The translations under genes and the position numbers were made by a program. Positions 46,630 to 58,549 of a stretch of DNA of 64,000 nt are shown piece after piece. Under the pieces are notes generated by a model. The model saw only the letters and a list, made by a program, of their open reading frames with translations, did no database searches and was not told the origin of the DNA. The stretch comes from Antilocapra americana. Lineage: Eukaryota; Chordata; Mammalia; Artiodactyla; Antilocapridae. The first letter of the stretch is position 1; each line of letters begins with the position of its first letter. Location: contig ML662476.1 in assembly GCA_007570785.1 (NCBI GenBank), positions 62,001 to 126,000 on the forward strand, given 5' to 3'.

Positions 46630-48520
46630 GAAGTACATATAGGCACATGTTTCCATCTGCCCAGCCAGTTTATGTCTTTTGGTTAATCCATTTACATTGG
46701 AGGTAATTATCGATACGCATGACCCTATTTCCATTTTGTTAATTGTTTTGGGTTTATTTTGTGTAGGTCTTTTCCTTCTCTTGTGTTTCATGCCTAAAGA
46801 AGTTATTTTACCATTTGTTGTAAAGTTGGTTTGGTGGTGCCAAATTCTCTTAATTTTTGCTTGTCTGAATAGCTTTTGATTTCTCTGTCAAATCTGAATG
46901 AGAGTCTTACTGGGTAGAGTATTCTTGGTTGTAGGTTCTTCCCTATTATCACTTTGAATTTATCATGCCATTCCCTTCTGCCTTGCAGAGTTTCTATTGC
47001 TAGATCAGTTGATAACCTTATGGGAATTCGTTGTATGTTATTGTTTTTTCCTGTTGCTTTTAATATTTTATCTTTATATTTAATTTGTATTTATCGGTTT
47101 GATTACTATGTGTCTCTGTGTGTTCCTCCTTAGGTTTATCCTGCCTGGGACTCTTTGTGATTCCTGAACTTAACTATTTCCTTTCCCATGCTGGGAAAGT
47201 TTTCAGCTATTATCTCTTTAAATAATTTTCTTGGGTCCTTTCTCTCTTTTCTTTCTGGGATCCCTATAATGTGAATGTTGGTGTGTTTAATGTTGTCTTC
47301 ATTTTTTTCTATATTCTGTTCTGAGGCAGTGATTTCCACCATTCTCCAGGTCACTTATCCATTTTTCTGCCTCAGTTATTCTGCTATTGATTCCTTCTAA
47401 TGTATTTTTCATCTGTTTGTTTGTTCTTTAATTATTCTAGGTCTTTGGTAAACATTTCTTGCCTCTTCTCCATTCCATTTCCGAGATCCTATATCATCTT
47501 CACTACCATTATTCTGAATTCTTTTTCTGGAAAGTTACCTATCTCCACTTCATTTAGTTACTTTTCTGGGGTTTTGTCTTGTCCCTTCATCTGAGACATA
47601 ACTTTCTGCTTTTTCATCCTGACTAATTTTATAGAATGTGATCTTCATTCTATCTGCTGTGTAATTGTGTTTCTTCTTACTTCTTCTATCTGCCCTCTGG
47701 TGGATGAGGCTAGAGGCTCAAGTGTAGGTTTTCTGATAGGAAGGACTGGCTCTGGGGAAAACTGAATCTTGCTCTGGTGGGCAGGGCTGTGCTCAGTAAA
47801 GCTTTAATCTAGTTGCCTGCTAATGGGAGGGGTTGCCCGCCCACCTGTTGGCCTGAGATGATCCAGCCTTGGACTCTACTGGCTCTATGGTAGGGTTAAT
47901 GGTGACCTCCAAGAGGACCTACACCAAAGGACACCTTCCAGGACGCCTGCTGTCAGTGCCCTCATCCCTGTGGCAGCCACTGCTGACCCACGCCTCCACA
48001 GGAGACCCTCCAACATTAGCAGGTAGGTCTGGTTCAGTCTCCAGTCGGGGCACTGCTCCTTTCTACTGAGTCTTGCTACACACAAGCTTTTGTTTGTGCC
48101 TTTGAAGAGTGGAGTCTCTGTTTCCCCCAGTCCTGTGGAAGTCCTGTCATCAAATCCTGCTGGCCTTCAGGGTCAGATTTCCTGGGGATTCCCAGTCCCT
48201 TTCCTGGATCCTCAGGCTGGGAAGCCTGATGTGGGGCTCAGAACCTCCAAAATAGTGGGAGAACTTTGTTGGTATCATTGTTCTCCAGTTTGTGAGTCAC
48301 CCACCCAGTGGGTATAGGATTTGATTTTATCATGATTGCACCCCTGCCATGATTGCCGTATTGTTGCAGTTTCTTTGTCTTTGGATGTGTGGTGTCTTTT
48401 CCTGGTGGGTGCCAGTGTCCTGTCCATGGCTGTTCAACAGCTAATTGTGATTTTGGTGCTCTTGCATGTGGAGATGAGCACACATCTTTCTATCCTGCCA
48501 TATTGAACCAGAAGCCCACA
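46630..48520 (-). mobile_element. older L1, 5' region (5' UTR to ORF2 start), - strand
   Basis: ORF1 remnant (frame 47136-47354, IHIIGIPERKERKDPRKLFK), 5'-UTR text and a 5' terminus near 48520 with the GAGCACACATCTTTCTATCC motif. Different from the L1 at 48644. The ORF2 remainder is missing. Confidence 0.82.
47136..47354 (-). pseudogene. L1 ORF1 fragment
   Basis: 72 codons including NIHIIGIPERKERKDPRKLF and IIAENFPSMGKEIVKF, the middle of L1 ORF1 (RNA-binding, trimer-forming protein). Broken on both sides. Confidence 0.82.
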
Positions 48521-48633
48521 AAGTTTTTATTTTTTTAATTTAATTTTTTTTCTACTTGCTTTTTTATTTGCTTAAAAATAGTTTCTGGTTAGTAACAATT
48601 TTACTACTCTCCCAGTTTTTATTCTTTTAATTT

Positions 48634-48643
48634 ATTTTTTAAA
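48634..48643. repeat. TSD (left) of the full-length L1
   Basis: ATTTTTTAAA, identical to 57065-57074. The sequence is low-complexity, so the match is weaker evidence than its length suggests, but both positions fit the L1 ends. Confidence 0.6.
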
Positions 48644-50461
48644 TTAACTTATTTATTTTAATTGGAGGCTAATTCATTTATAATATTGTAGTGGGTTTTG
48701 CCATTCATTGACATGAATCAGCCATGGGTGTATATGTGGCCCCACTCCTGAAGCCCCCTGCCACCTTCCTCCCCATCCCATCCCTCAGGGTTGTCCCAGT
48801 GCACTGGCTTTGAGTGCCATGTTTCATGCATTGAACTTGGACATCTATTTCATATATAGTAATATACATGTTTCAATGCTATTCTCTCAAACCATCCCAC
48901 CCTCTCCTTCTCCCACAGAGTCCAAAAGTCTGCTCTTTACATCTGTGTCTCTTTTGCTGTCTCGCATATAGGGTCATCATTACCATCTTTCTAAATTCCA
49001 TATATATGCATTAATATATATTGGTATTTTTCTTTCTGACTTACTTCACTCTGTATAATAGGCTCCAGTTTCATCCGCCTCATTAGAACTGATTCAAATG
49101 TGTTCTTTTTAATAGCTGAGTAATATTCCATCAGGTATAGGTACCACAGCTTTCTTATCCATTTGTCTGCCAATGGACATCTAGGTTGCCTCCATGTCCT
49201 AGCTATTGTAAACAGTGCTGTGATGAACATTGGGGTACACATGTCTCTTTCAATTCTGGTTTTCTCGGTGCGTATGCCCAGCAGTGGGATTGCTGGGTCA
49301 TATGGCAGATCTATTATCAGTTTTTTAAGGTATTGCCACACTATTCTCCATAGTGGCTGTACTAGTTTGCTTTCCCACCAAGTGTAAGAGGGTTCCCTTT
49401 TCTCCACACCTTCTCCAGCATTTATTGTTTGTAGACTTTTTGATACCAGTCATTCTGACTGATGTGAGAGGGTACTTCATTGTGGTTTTGATTTGCATTT
49501 CTCTGATAATGAGTGATGTTGAACATCTTTTCATGTGTTTGTTAGCCATATGTATGTCTTCTTTGCAGAAATGTATGTTTAGTTCTTTGGCCCATGTTTT
49601 GATTTGGTCATTTATTTTTCTGGTATTGATTTACATGAACTGCTTATATATTTTTGAGACTAATTCTTTGTCAGTTTCTTCATTTGCTATTATTTTCTCC
49701 CATTCAGAAGGCTGTCTTTTCACCATGCTTATAGTTTCCTTCATTGTGCAAAAGCTTTTATGTTTAATTTCATCCCATTTTTTAATTTTTGCTTTTATTT
49801 CCATTACTCTTGGAGGGGGATCACAGAGGATCCTGCTGTGATTTATGTCAGAGAGTGTTTTGCCTAAGTTTTCCTCTAGGAGTTTTATAGTTTCTGGTCT
49901 TACATTTAGATCTTTAATCCATTTTGAGTTTATTTTTGTGTATGGTGTTAGAAAGTGATCTAGTTTCGTTCCTTTACAGTTGGTTGACCAGTTTTCCCAG
50001 CACCACTTGTTAAAGAGATTTTCTTTTCTTCATTGCATATTCTTGCCTCCTTTGTCAAAGATAAGGTGTCTATAGGTGCCTGGATTCATCTCTTGGCTTT
50101 CTCTTTTGTTTCATTGATCTATATATTTCTGTCTTTGTGTCAGTACCATACTGTCTTGATGCCTGTGGCTTTGTAGTAGAGACTGAAGTAAGACAGGTTG
50201 ATTCCTCCAGTTCCATTCTTCTTTCTCAATATTGCTTTAGCTATTGGAGGTTTTTTGTACTTTCACACAAATTGTGAAATTATTTGTTCTAGTTCTGTGA
50301 AAAATACTGTTGGTAGCTTGATAGGGATTGCATTGAATCTATAGATTGCTTTGGGTAGTATACTCATTTTCACTATATTGATTCTTCCGATCCATGAATG
50401 TGGTATATTTCTCCATCTATTTGTGACCTCTTTGATTTCTTTCACCAGTGTTTTATAGTTT

Positions 50462-50462
<1 letters not shown>

Positions 50463-50493
<31 letters not shown>
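50463..50493. repeat. (CA)n microsatellite inside L1 ORF2
   Basis: About 15 CA units in the ORF2 linker-equivalent region. Likely polymorphic. Confidence 0.95.
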
Positions 50494-50496
<3 letters not shown>

Positions 50497-50660
50497 GTCT
50501 TTTGTTTCTTTAGGTATATTTATTCCTAAGTATTTTATTCTTTTCATCACAGTGGTGAATGGGATTGTTTCCTTAATTTCTCCTTCTGTTTCTCATTGTT
50601 AGTGTATAGGAGTGCAAGGGATTTCTCTGTGTTAATTTTATATCCTGCAACTTTACTATA

Positions 50661-51065
50661 TTAATTGATTAGCTCTAGTAATTTTCTGGTGGAGTCTTTA
50701 GGGTTTTCTATGTAGAGGATCATGTCATCTGCAAACAGTGAGAGTTTTACTTCTTTTCCCACCTGGATTCCTCTTATTTCTTTCTCTTCTCTGGTTACTG
50801 TGCCTAAAACTTCCAAAACTATTTTGACTAGTAGTGGTGAGAATGGGAACCCTTGTCTTGTTGCTGACTTTAGGGGAAATGGTTTCAGTTTTTCACCATT
50901 GAGGATAATGTTTGCTGTGAGTTTATCATATATGGCTTTTATTATGTTGAGATATGTTCCTTCTATGCCTGCTTTCTGGAGGGTTTTTTTCATAAATGGA
51001 TGTAGAATTTTGTCAAAGGCTTTCTCTGCATGTATTAAGATAATCATATGGTTTTTCTCTTTCAA
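50661..51065 (-). pseudogene. L1 ORF2 reverse-transcriptase fragment
   Basis: 134 codons from [20 protein letters not shown] to [20 protein letters not shown]. Here the catalytic motif reads FADD, as in L1 elements; it is intact. Changes such as [20 protein letters not shown] (normally ...QGCPLSP...) show decay. Confidence 0.9.
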
Positions 51066-51486
51066 TTTTCTCTTTCTATTTTTATCACATTGATTGATTT
51101 GTGGATATTGAAGAATCCTTGCATCCCTGGGATAAAGCCCACTTGGTCATGATGCATGATCTTTTTAATATGTTCTTGGATTCTGTTTGTTACAATTTTG
51201 TTGAGGATTTTTTGCATGTATGTTCATCAGTGATATTGGCCTGTATTTTGGGGTTTTTTTTTACATCTTTGTCTAGTTTTGGTATTAGGGTGATGATGGC
51301 CTCATAGAATGAGTTTGGCAATTTACCTTCCTCTGCAATTTTCTGGAGGAGTTTGAGTAGGATAGGTGCTAGCTCTTCTCTTAATTTTTGGTAGAATTCA
51401 CCTGTCAAGCTATCTGGTCCTGGGCTTTTGTTTGTTGGAAGATTTTTTATTACAGTTTTGATTTCTAAGCTTGTGATGGGTCTGTT

Positions 51487-51996
51487 AAACCTAGATGCCC
51501 ATCAACTGACGAATGGATAAGAAAGCTGTGGTACATATACACAATGGAATATTACTCAGCATTAAAAAAAATTCATTTGAAGCAGTTCTACTCAGATGGA
51601 CGGAACTGGAGCCCATTATCCAGAGTGAAGTAAGCCAGAAGCAAAAACAACAATACAGTATATTAACACATATATATGGAATTTAGAAAGACGGTAACGA
51701 GAACCCAACATGCAAAACAGCAAAAGGAACGCAGTTGTATAGAATAGACTCGTGGACTCTGTGGATGAGGGCAAGGGTGGGAGGATATGGGAGAATGGCA
51801 TTGAAACATGTTAATTATCATATGTCTAATCAATTGCCAGCACAGGATTGATTCTCGGGGCTGGTGCATCGAGATTTCCCGGGGGGGAGAGAGGAGGAAG
51901 GGGGAGGGTGGGGGGTTCTGGATGGGGAGCATATGTAAACCCATGGTGATATCATGGCATTGAATGGCAAAAACAATAAAAGGGAGAAAAAAAAAA
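51487..51996 (+). mobile_element. nested young L1 3' tail, + strand
   Basis: About 510 bases: CTAGATGCCCATCAACTGAC, ORF2's end and the 3' UTR (GTGATATCATGGC motif), poly-A 51987-51996. Host L1 text is continuous from CTGTTAA (51487) to GATTTTCTATTTCTTCC (51997). Same 3'-UTR type and nearly the same length as 37565-38088. Confidence 0.9.
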
Positions 51997-52471
51997 GATT
52001 TTCTATTTCTTCCTGGTTCAGTTTTGTAAAGTTATTATTTTCTAAGAATTTTTCCATTTCTTCCAAGTTGTCCATTTTATTGACATATATTGCTGATAGT
52101 CGTCTCTTATGAGCCTTTGTATTTCTCTGTTGTCTGTTGTGGTTTCTCCATTTTAATTTCTAATTTTGTTGATTTTATTCTTCTCCCTTTGTTTCTTGAT
52201 GAATCTGTCAAAGAACCAGCTGCTTTAGATATAAAGTTAGGTTATTTATTTGATTTTTCTCTTGTTTCTTGAGGTAAGCTTGTATTGCTATGAATCTTCC
52301 ACTTAGCACTGCTTTTACTGAATCCCATAGGTTTTGGGTTGTCATGTTTTCATTTTCATTTGTTTCTATGCATATTTTGATTTCTTCTGTGATTTGTTGG
52401 TCATTCAGAGGCATGTTGTTTAGCCTCCATATGTTTGTATTTTTAATGTTTTTTGTTTTCCAGTATTGACA

Positions 52472-53013
52472 TCAAATCTTAACTGCATTGTGATCAGAAA
52501 AGATGCTCGAAATGATTTCAGTTTCTTTTAATTTACCAAGGCTAGATTTATGGCCCAGAATGTGATCTATCCTGGAGAATGGTCCATGTGCACTTGAGAA
52601 AAAGGTGAAATTCATTGTTTTGGGGTGAGAAGTCCTATAGATATCAATTAGGTATAACTGATCCATTATATCATTTAAAATTTGTGTTTCCTTGTTAATT
52701 TTCTGTTTGGTTGATCTATCCATAGGTGTGAGTAGGATATTAAAGTCTGCCACTATTATTGCATTATGTTTATTTCCCCTTTCATACTTGTTAGCATTTG
52801 CCTTACATATTGTGGTGCTCCTATGTTGGGTGCATATATGTTTATAATTGTTCTATCTTCTTCTTGGATTGATCCTTTAATCATTATGTAATGTCCTTGT
52901 TTGTCTCCTTTCATGGCCTTTATTTCAAAGTCTGTTTTATCTGATGTGAGTATTGCTGCCCCTCCCCTCTTTTGGTCTCCATTTGCATAAAATATCTTTT
53001 TCCAGCCCTTCAC
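52472..53013 (-). pseudogene. L1 ORF2 endonuclease fragments
   Basis: Two adjacent frames: 52756-53013 (GGAAILTSDKTDFEIKAMKG) and 52472-52753 (MADFNILLTPMDRSTKQKIN, SSAHGPFSRIDHILGHKSSL). Together they cover much of the endonuclease domain including DFN and the SRIDHIL motif, separated by a frameshift or stop. Confidence 0.88.
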
Positions 53014-53102
53014 TTTGTCTGTATGTGTCCCTTGGCTTGAAGTGGTCTCTTATAGACAGCATATACAGGGGTCTTGTTTTTGTATCCATTCAGCATGTCA
53101 TT

Positions 53103-53362
53103 CAGAGAAGGTAATGGCAACCCACTCCAGTACTCTTGCCTTGAAAATCCCATGGAGGGAGCAGCCTGGTAGGCTTCAGTCCATGGGGTCACAAGGAGTC
53201 GGACACGACTGAGCAAATTCACTTTCATGCATTGGAGAAGGAAATGGCAACCCACTCCAGTGTTCTTGGCTGGAGAATCCCAGGGACTGGGGAGCCTGGT
53301 GGGCTACCCTCTATGGGATCACAGAGTTGGACATGACTGAAGCGACTTAGCAGCAGCAGAAG
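53103..53362 (+). mobile_element. Bov-tA dimer-like SINE, + strand, inside L1
   Basis: Two Bov-tA bodies in tandem (GCAACCCACTCCAGTACTCT at 53118 and GCAACCCACTCCAGTGTTCT at about 53248) joined by a TTCATGCATTGGAGAAGG linker. TSD CAGCATGTCATT (53091-53102) / CAGCCTGTCATT (53363-53374), one mismatch. Confidence 0.93.
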
Positions 53363-53494
53363 CAGCCTGTCATTGTCTTTTTTGGGGGTATTCAACCCAT
53401 TTACATTTAAGGTAATTGCTGGTAAGTATGATCCTATTGCCATTTACTTTGTTATTTTGGGTTTGAATTTATAAACCTTTTCTGTGTTTCCTGT

Positions 53495-53794
53495 CTAGAG
53501 AAGATCCTTTAGCATTTGTTGAGCTGGTTTGATGGTGCTGAATCCTCTCAGTTTTTGCTTGTCTATGAAGCTTATGATTTCTCCTTCATATTTGAATGAG
53601 ATCCTTGCTGGGTACAGTAACCTGGGTTGTAGGTTTTTCTCTTTCATCACTTTATGTATGTCTTGCCATTCCCTTCTGGCCTGAAGAGTTTCTGTTGAAT
53701 GATCAGCTGTTACCCTTATGGGGATCACCTTGTGTGTTATTTGTTGTTTTTCCCTTGCTGCTTTTAATATTTGCTCTTTGTGTTTGATCTTCAT
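53495..53794 (-). pseudogene. L1 ORF1 C-terminal fragment
   Basis: 99 codons: EQILKAAREKQQITHKVIPI, RVTADHSTETLQARREWQDI and KNLQPRLLYPARISFKYEGE are classic L1 ORF1 C-terminal domain. The upstream part is in another frame. Confidence 0.9.
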
Positions 53795-53973
53795 TCACTT
53801 GATTAATATGTGTCTTGGGGTGTTTCACCTTGGGTTTATCCTGTTTGGGACTCTCTGTGTTTCTTGGACTTGGGTCTCTATTTCCTTCCCCATTTTAGGG
53901 AAGTTTTCAACTATTATCTCCTCACGTATTTTCTCATGGCCCTTCTTTTTGTCTTCTTCTTCTGAGACGCCTA

Positions 53974-54417
53974 TTATTCTAATGTTTGGGCATTTGACAT
54001 TGTCCCAGAGGTCTCTGAGGTTGTCCTCATTTCTTTTAATTCTTTCTTTTTTTTCCTCTCTGCTTTGTTTATTTCCACCATTCTATCTTCCACCTCACTT
54101 ATCCTCTCTTCTGCCTCAGGTATTCTACTGTTGTTTCCCTCAAGAGTGCTTTTGATCTCAGTTATTGCATTATTCATTATTGATTGACTCTTGTTTATTT
54201 CTTCTAGGTCCTTATTAAACATTTCTTGTATCTTCTCAATCCTTGTCTCTAGTCTATTTATCTGTAACTCCATTTTGTTTTTAAGATTTTGGATCATCTT
54301 TACTATCATTATTCTGAATTCTTTTTCAAGTAGATTCCCTATCTCCTCCTCTTTTGATTGGTTTGGTGAGCATTTATCATGTTCCTTTACCTGATGAATA
54401 TTTCTCTGCCTTTTCAT
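53974..54417 (-). pseudogene. L1 ORF1 N-terminal fragment (coiled coil)
   Basis: 147 codons, Lys/Glu-rich, with MELQINRLETRIEKIQEMFN and ERISEVEDRMVEINKAERKK, typical of the coiled-coil trimerisation region. Start context is not retained. Confidence 0.88.
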
Positions 54418-54419
54418 TT

Positions 54420-56486
54420 TGTTTAGCTTGCTGTGCTTGGGGTGAAATTTGTGGTTCCTTTTTATTGTGGAGGTTGCTCCCTGTGGGCGGGGTTGGACTA
54501 GTGGCTTGTCAAGGTTTCCTGGTTAGAGAAGCTTGCATCTGTGTCCTGTTTGGTGAAGCTGGAGCTCTTCTCTCTGGAGTGCAATGAAGTGTCCAGTAGT
54601 GAGTTTTGGGGTGTCTATGGGTTTGGCATGACTTTGGGCAGCCTGTATTTTAATGTTCATATGTTTAATGTTCCTATGTTGCTGGAGAATTAGCATGGTA
54701 TGTCTTGCTCTGAAACTTGTTGGCTCTTGGATGGAGCTTGGTTTCAGTGTAGGTATGGAGGCTTTTGGATGAGCTCTTGTTGATTAATGTTCCTGGAATC
54801 AGGAGTTTCCTGGTGTTCTTAAGGTTTGGATTTAAGCCTCCTGCCTCTGGCTTTCAGTCTTATTCTTACAGTAACCTCAAGACTTCTCCATCCATACAGC
54901 ACAGATGGTAAAACATCTAAGTTATTGGTGAAACAATTCTCCACGGTGAGGGACACCCAGAGAAGTTCACAGAGTTACATGGAGAAGAGAAGAAGGAGGA
55001 GGGAGGTAGAGGTGACCAGGTGGAGAAGAAGGGGAGTCGAAAAGGTAGACAGCCATCTAGCCAGTAATCAGTTCCCTAAGTGTTCTCCACAGCCCAGACC
55101 ACTTAGAGAGATTCACAGAGTGAGGTAGAGATGAGAAAGGGGAGAGAGGAGATAGAGGTGACCTAGGAGAGAAAAGGGAGAGTCAAAAGGGGAGAGAGCA
55201 GTCAAGCCAGTAATCACACCCCTAAGAGAAAATGGATACTGAAGATTAGATTCTTAAAGGTACAAAACTGATAACAAATACCACAAAGCAAAGATTAAAA
55301 ATCTAGAGTGGAGGTTACACTCTCAAAAATACAATATTAATAATATAAAACAAAATCAATCATAAAAATTTTAAAAATATATATATGAAATTTTATTTTA
55401 AAATAGGGTCTTTTTTTGCAAGGTAATAGTAGGTTATAAAAATGAAAATTAAAGGACTAATAAAGAACTTAAGAATAAAAAAAATAAAAAGTGATAGTAG
55501 TAAAAATATGTTTAGGAATTTCTCTGGAGCTGTTGTGGTCAGTTCAGTTTTAGATAGTTCCTTGTTCCACCTTGAGCAAGACCCTCCCAATGCTTAGTCA
55601 ATGTTAACTACAGGGTTTTAATCTGTTGTACCTGTCACTTCCAGGGTGATTCCCTCTTCTTTATTTTGGCTTCCTCTCTTTCCAGGTCTCTTCTGTGTCT
55701 AATTTCCACCCTGACACAAGTGGGCAAAGATGGTCACTTAGTTAGGTTCACTAGTTCAGTTGTGCTGTGGGGAGGGAGGAAGACTGCAAACAAATATCAC
55801 TGGTGTGTGTGGGGAGTGCTTGCAGTGCTTGTACCACACTGGATTTGCTCCCGCTTATGGCCTGGGTGCTTTCCCAGTCTACACTGCTCAGGTTCCAGGT
55901 TGCTCAGCAGGGGAACTGTCTAAAGTGGGCCCTGGGTTTTGTGTACTTTCCAGATCTGAGCTGGTCAGGTTCAGGTTCAGGTTCTTGGGTATTCCACAGG
56001 GGCACAGACTCAGTTGGGCGTGTGTTTTGTGTCCTTCCCAGGTCCAAGCAGCTCAGGCAACCAGGTGCTTGGTGAGTACATTCTCCCAGGTAGGCCATGT
56101 ATCAAACCTCCCCAGTCCCAGCCGCTTGGTGCTTGGTTTCCTGGGTGCGCTGTGAGAGCACCATCTCAGGTGTGCTGTGTGTCTCCTTTGGGGAGCTGAT
56201 CTCAGGCTGCGACCCTCCTGGTAGATGTCAACTGTCCAGGATCCCAGGAAGACTTGGTTAGCGATTGGGACCCTGCTCACAGTTTGGTGGAGGATGCTGG
56301 TCTCTGGGGCTGCGAATGGAGCAGCCCCTTACCTTCTGGCTCTGGCTGTCCCCCACCTGCCTCTCTGCCTCCTGCGGCAGGGGCAGGGGCTGTATGCAGC
56401 CAGCTAGTTCTCCTTTGGTATTCCCTCCATCCTTTGTTCTATGAGAGGGCCAGGCTGTGCCTTAGGTTAGAGCCTTTTGTGGGAAA

Positions 56487-56533
<47 letters not shown>

Positions 56534-57064
56534 TCTCCCTGGCTATCCCACAGTTTGGGTTGCTGTCTCAGGTTAATTCCCTTAGAGTGTCCTCAGGGCA
56601 TTCAGGCCCGGTCCTTACCCTAAGCATGCAGTCCGTGCCTCCCTGTCCAGCCCCCACTCGCTGGTGGCCAAGGAGAGCATCTGGGCTGCTTCTCTGCTGG
56701 GAGGGAGTTGCAGTTAGGTGCATATTCTGTGTTTTTTTTTTTTTTCCTCCCGATTATGTTGCCCTCTGAAATTCCAAAACTCCCCACAGACCTGCCAGTG
56801 AGTGGGTTTCCTGCTGTTTGGAACCTTCTCCTTCACGACTCCCTCCCCAGAGTGGGTTTCCATCCCTAACTCTTTTGTCTCTCTTTTTGTCTTTTATATT
56901 TTGTCCTACCTCCTTTCAAAGAGAATGGGCTGCTTTTCTGGGTGCCTGTGTCCTCCACCAGTGCTCAGAAGTTGTTTTGTAGAAGTTGCTCAGCATTCAA
57001 ATGATCTTTTAATGAATTTGTGGGGAAGAAAGTGGTCTCCCCATGCTATTCCTCCACCATCTTG
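54420..57064 (-). promoter_or_regulatory. L1 5' UTR (promoter region), antisense to FMN2
   Basis: Non-coding, 2.6 kb, with two similar purine-rich blocks at about 54942-55060 and 55080-55200 (AGAGAGAG-type) and a (TC)n tract at 56490-56530. In L1 biology this region is the internal promoter. Activity here is inferred. Confidence 0.45.
56490..56530. repeat. (TC)n microsatellite
   Basis: About 20 TC units in the L1 5' UTR, followed by CTCC-type imperfect units. Confidence 0.95.
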
Positions 57065-57074
57065 ATTTTTTAAA
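57065..57074. repeat. TSD (right) of the full-length L1
   Basis: ATTTTTTAAA, identical to 48634-48643. Confidence 0.6.
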
Positions 57075-58030
57075 CATTTGTATTTACTGCAGGATTGACT
57101 GTGTGGTGGTTCAGGTTATAACCTCATGTTTGTGGTCATATGGTTCAGTATGAAGGAGAAGGGTTTTAATACATGTTTTGTTAAATACGTGTTTTGAAAA
57201 TTATTTATCTGGACTCCATAATTTTAAAGAACACTCTTTCACTTTTATTTTCATTCTTACAATTTATTGTAATTCGTCCCTGGTTACTTTAATGAGTGGT
57301 TGAATTATGACTCGCTCTTGTAGGAGTCAGTATCTCGACTTCTCTACATCTGAATTGAAGCACATATGTTTTGAGGTTATTTTTTTGGCCTGGTGTTTAG
57401 CAAATTTGTGCTACTTTTTGTGTATTCTATTTTAGAAGGCAAAAGAGTTGATACCCCTACCCTTTCAACCCTCCAACTATGCTTAGTTCGAGAGTATTGT
57501 TGTGAAGGTAGCAACAGCACTGATGTTACTACCCCATCACAGCATTCTGAGTTTAGAAGAGATGCTGCCAGGATGTCTATAGATTTTAAAATAATCCCTA
57601 GACATGAAGCTTATTGAGGTTTAGAAAAATCAACTTTTCAAAGCTCATTTGTGCCAGTCACACTTTTGAAATCAATGACATACTTTCTTCTCTGTAGTTT
57701 GTTTTTGCTCATTTAAGGATCTTGCTGTATCAGGGCCTATTTTACTTTAAAAACTGTTACTTCTTCTCACCCCTTTGGCAAACACTGTGGATGATGCAGA
57801 ATTGGTTGGGAATGTTTGTGAAGGACTTTTATTAAAGCAGATGACTTAGCCCAGTGTTTTTGTCATGGTTTCCTTCTCTTTCTTGTGGATTTTCACTGAG
57901 TAGTAATCAGTTATGTGGGCATGACTTGCATTTCTGTGGCCTCCTTTTTGAGTATTGAGAGCCAGGAGGACTGTAGAACCTGAGGACCCAGAGGACAGCA
58001 GCCAACCAGGGACTGAGAGGGATTTCCCTC
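57075..58030 (+). other. intron sequence, no recognised element
   Basis: About 0.95 kb, AT-rich, with frames too short to support and no exon borders. Confidence 0.5.
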
Positions 58031-58039
58031 CAGATTGTA

Positions 58040-58254
58040 GTGCACAAAGTTGTTTCATTCTGACTCTTTGTGACCCCATGGACTACAGCCCACCAGGATC
58101 CTCTGCCCTTGGGATTCTCCAGGCAAGAATACTGGAGTGGGTTGCCATGTCCTTTTCCAGGGGATCATCCTGACCCAGGGGTCGAACCAATGCCTTTTAC
58201 GTCCACTTGCATTGGCAGGGGGGTTCTTTACCACTAGCACCTCCTGGAAGCCCT
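58040..58254 (-). mobile_element. Bov-tA SINE, - strand, first of two at the same site
   Basis: Full antisense Bov-tA ending with CACCTCCTGGAAGCCC head. Flanked by CAGATTGTA (58031-58039) and CAGATTTGTA (58255-58264), the TSD. Confidence 0.94.
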
Positions 58255-58263
58255 CAGATTTGT

Positions 58264-58540
58264 ACTGCTGCTGCTGCTAAGTCACTTGAGTCATGTCCGA
58301 CTCTGTGCGACCCCATAGACGGCAGCCCACCAGGCTCCCCTGTCCTTGGGATTCTCCAGGCAAGAATACTGGAGTGGGTTGCCATTTCCTTCTCCAATGC
58401 ATGAAAGTGAAAAGTGAAAGTGAAGTCACTCAGTCGTGTCCGACTCCTAGCGATCCCATGGACTGCAGCCTACCAGGCTCCTCCATCCATGGGATTTTCC
58501 AGGCAAGAGTACTGGAGTGGGTTGCCATGGCCTTCTCTGC
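58264..58540 (-). mobile_element. Bov-tA dimer-type SINE, - strand, second at the same site
   Basis: Two Bov-tA bodies with the GCATGAAAGTGAAAAGTG linker. TSD CAGATTTGT at 58255-58263 and 58541-58549, identical. The left copy is also the right TSD of the first SINE. Confidence 0.94.
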
Positions 58541-58549
58541 CAGATTTGT

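Larger units (their letters stand above)
48644..57064 (-). mobile_element. apparently full-length L1, - strand, with two nested insertions
   Basis: Read on the - strand: 5' terminus near 57064 (CAAGATGGTGGAGGAATAGC), a long GC-variable 5' UTR (54420-57062), ORF1 (frames 53974-54417 with a coiled-coil stretch, and 53495-53794 with the C-terminal domain), ORF2 endonuclease (52472-53013), RT (50661-51408 with [20 protein letters not shown]) and C-terminal region (48991-49549), then 3' UTR. Removing the nested L1 tail (51487-51996) and Bov-tA (53103-53362) leaves about 7.65 kb. ORF2 has many frame breaks, so it is dead. Antisense to FMN2. Confidence 0.9.

Noticed and set aside
55666..56769. Overlapping + strand frames (up to 171 codons, with a Leu/Ser repeat)
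   Set aside because: They are the antisense of the L1 5' UTR; the LS repeat is the (TC)n microsatellite.
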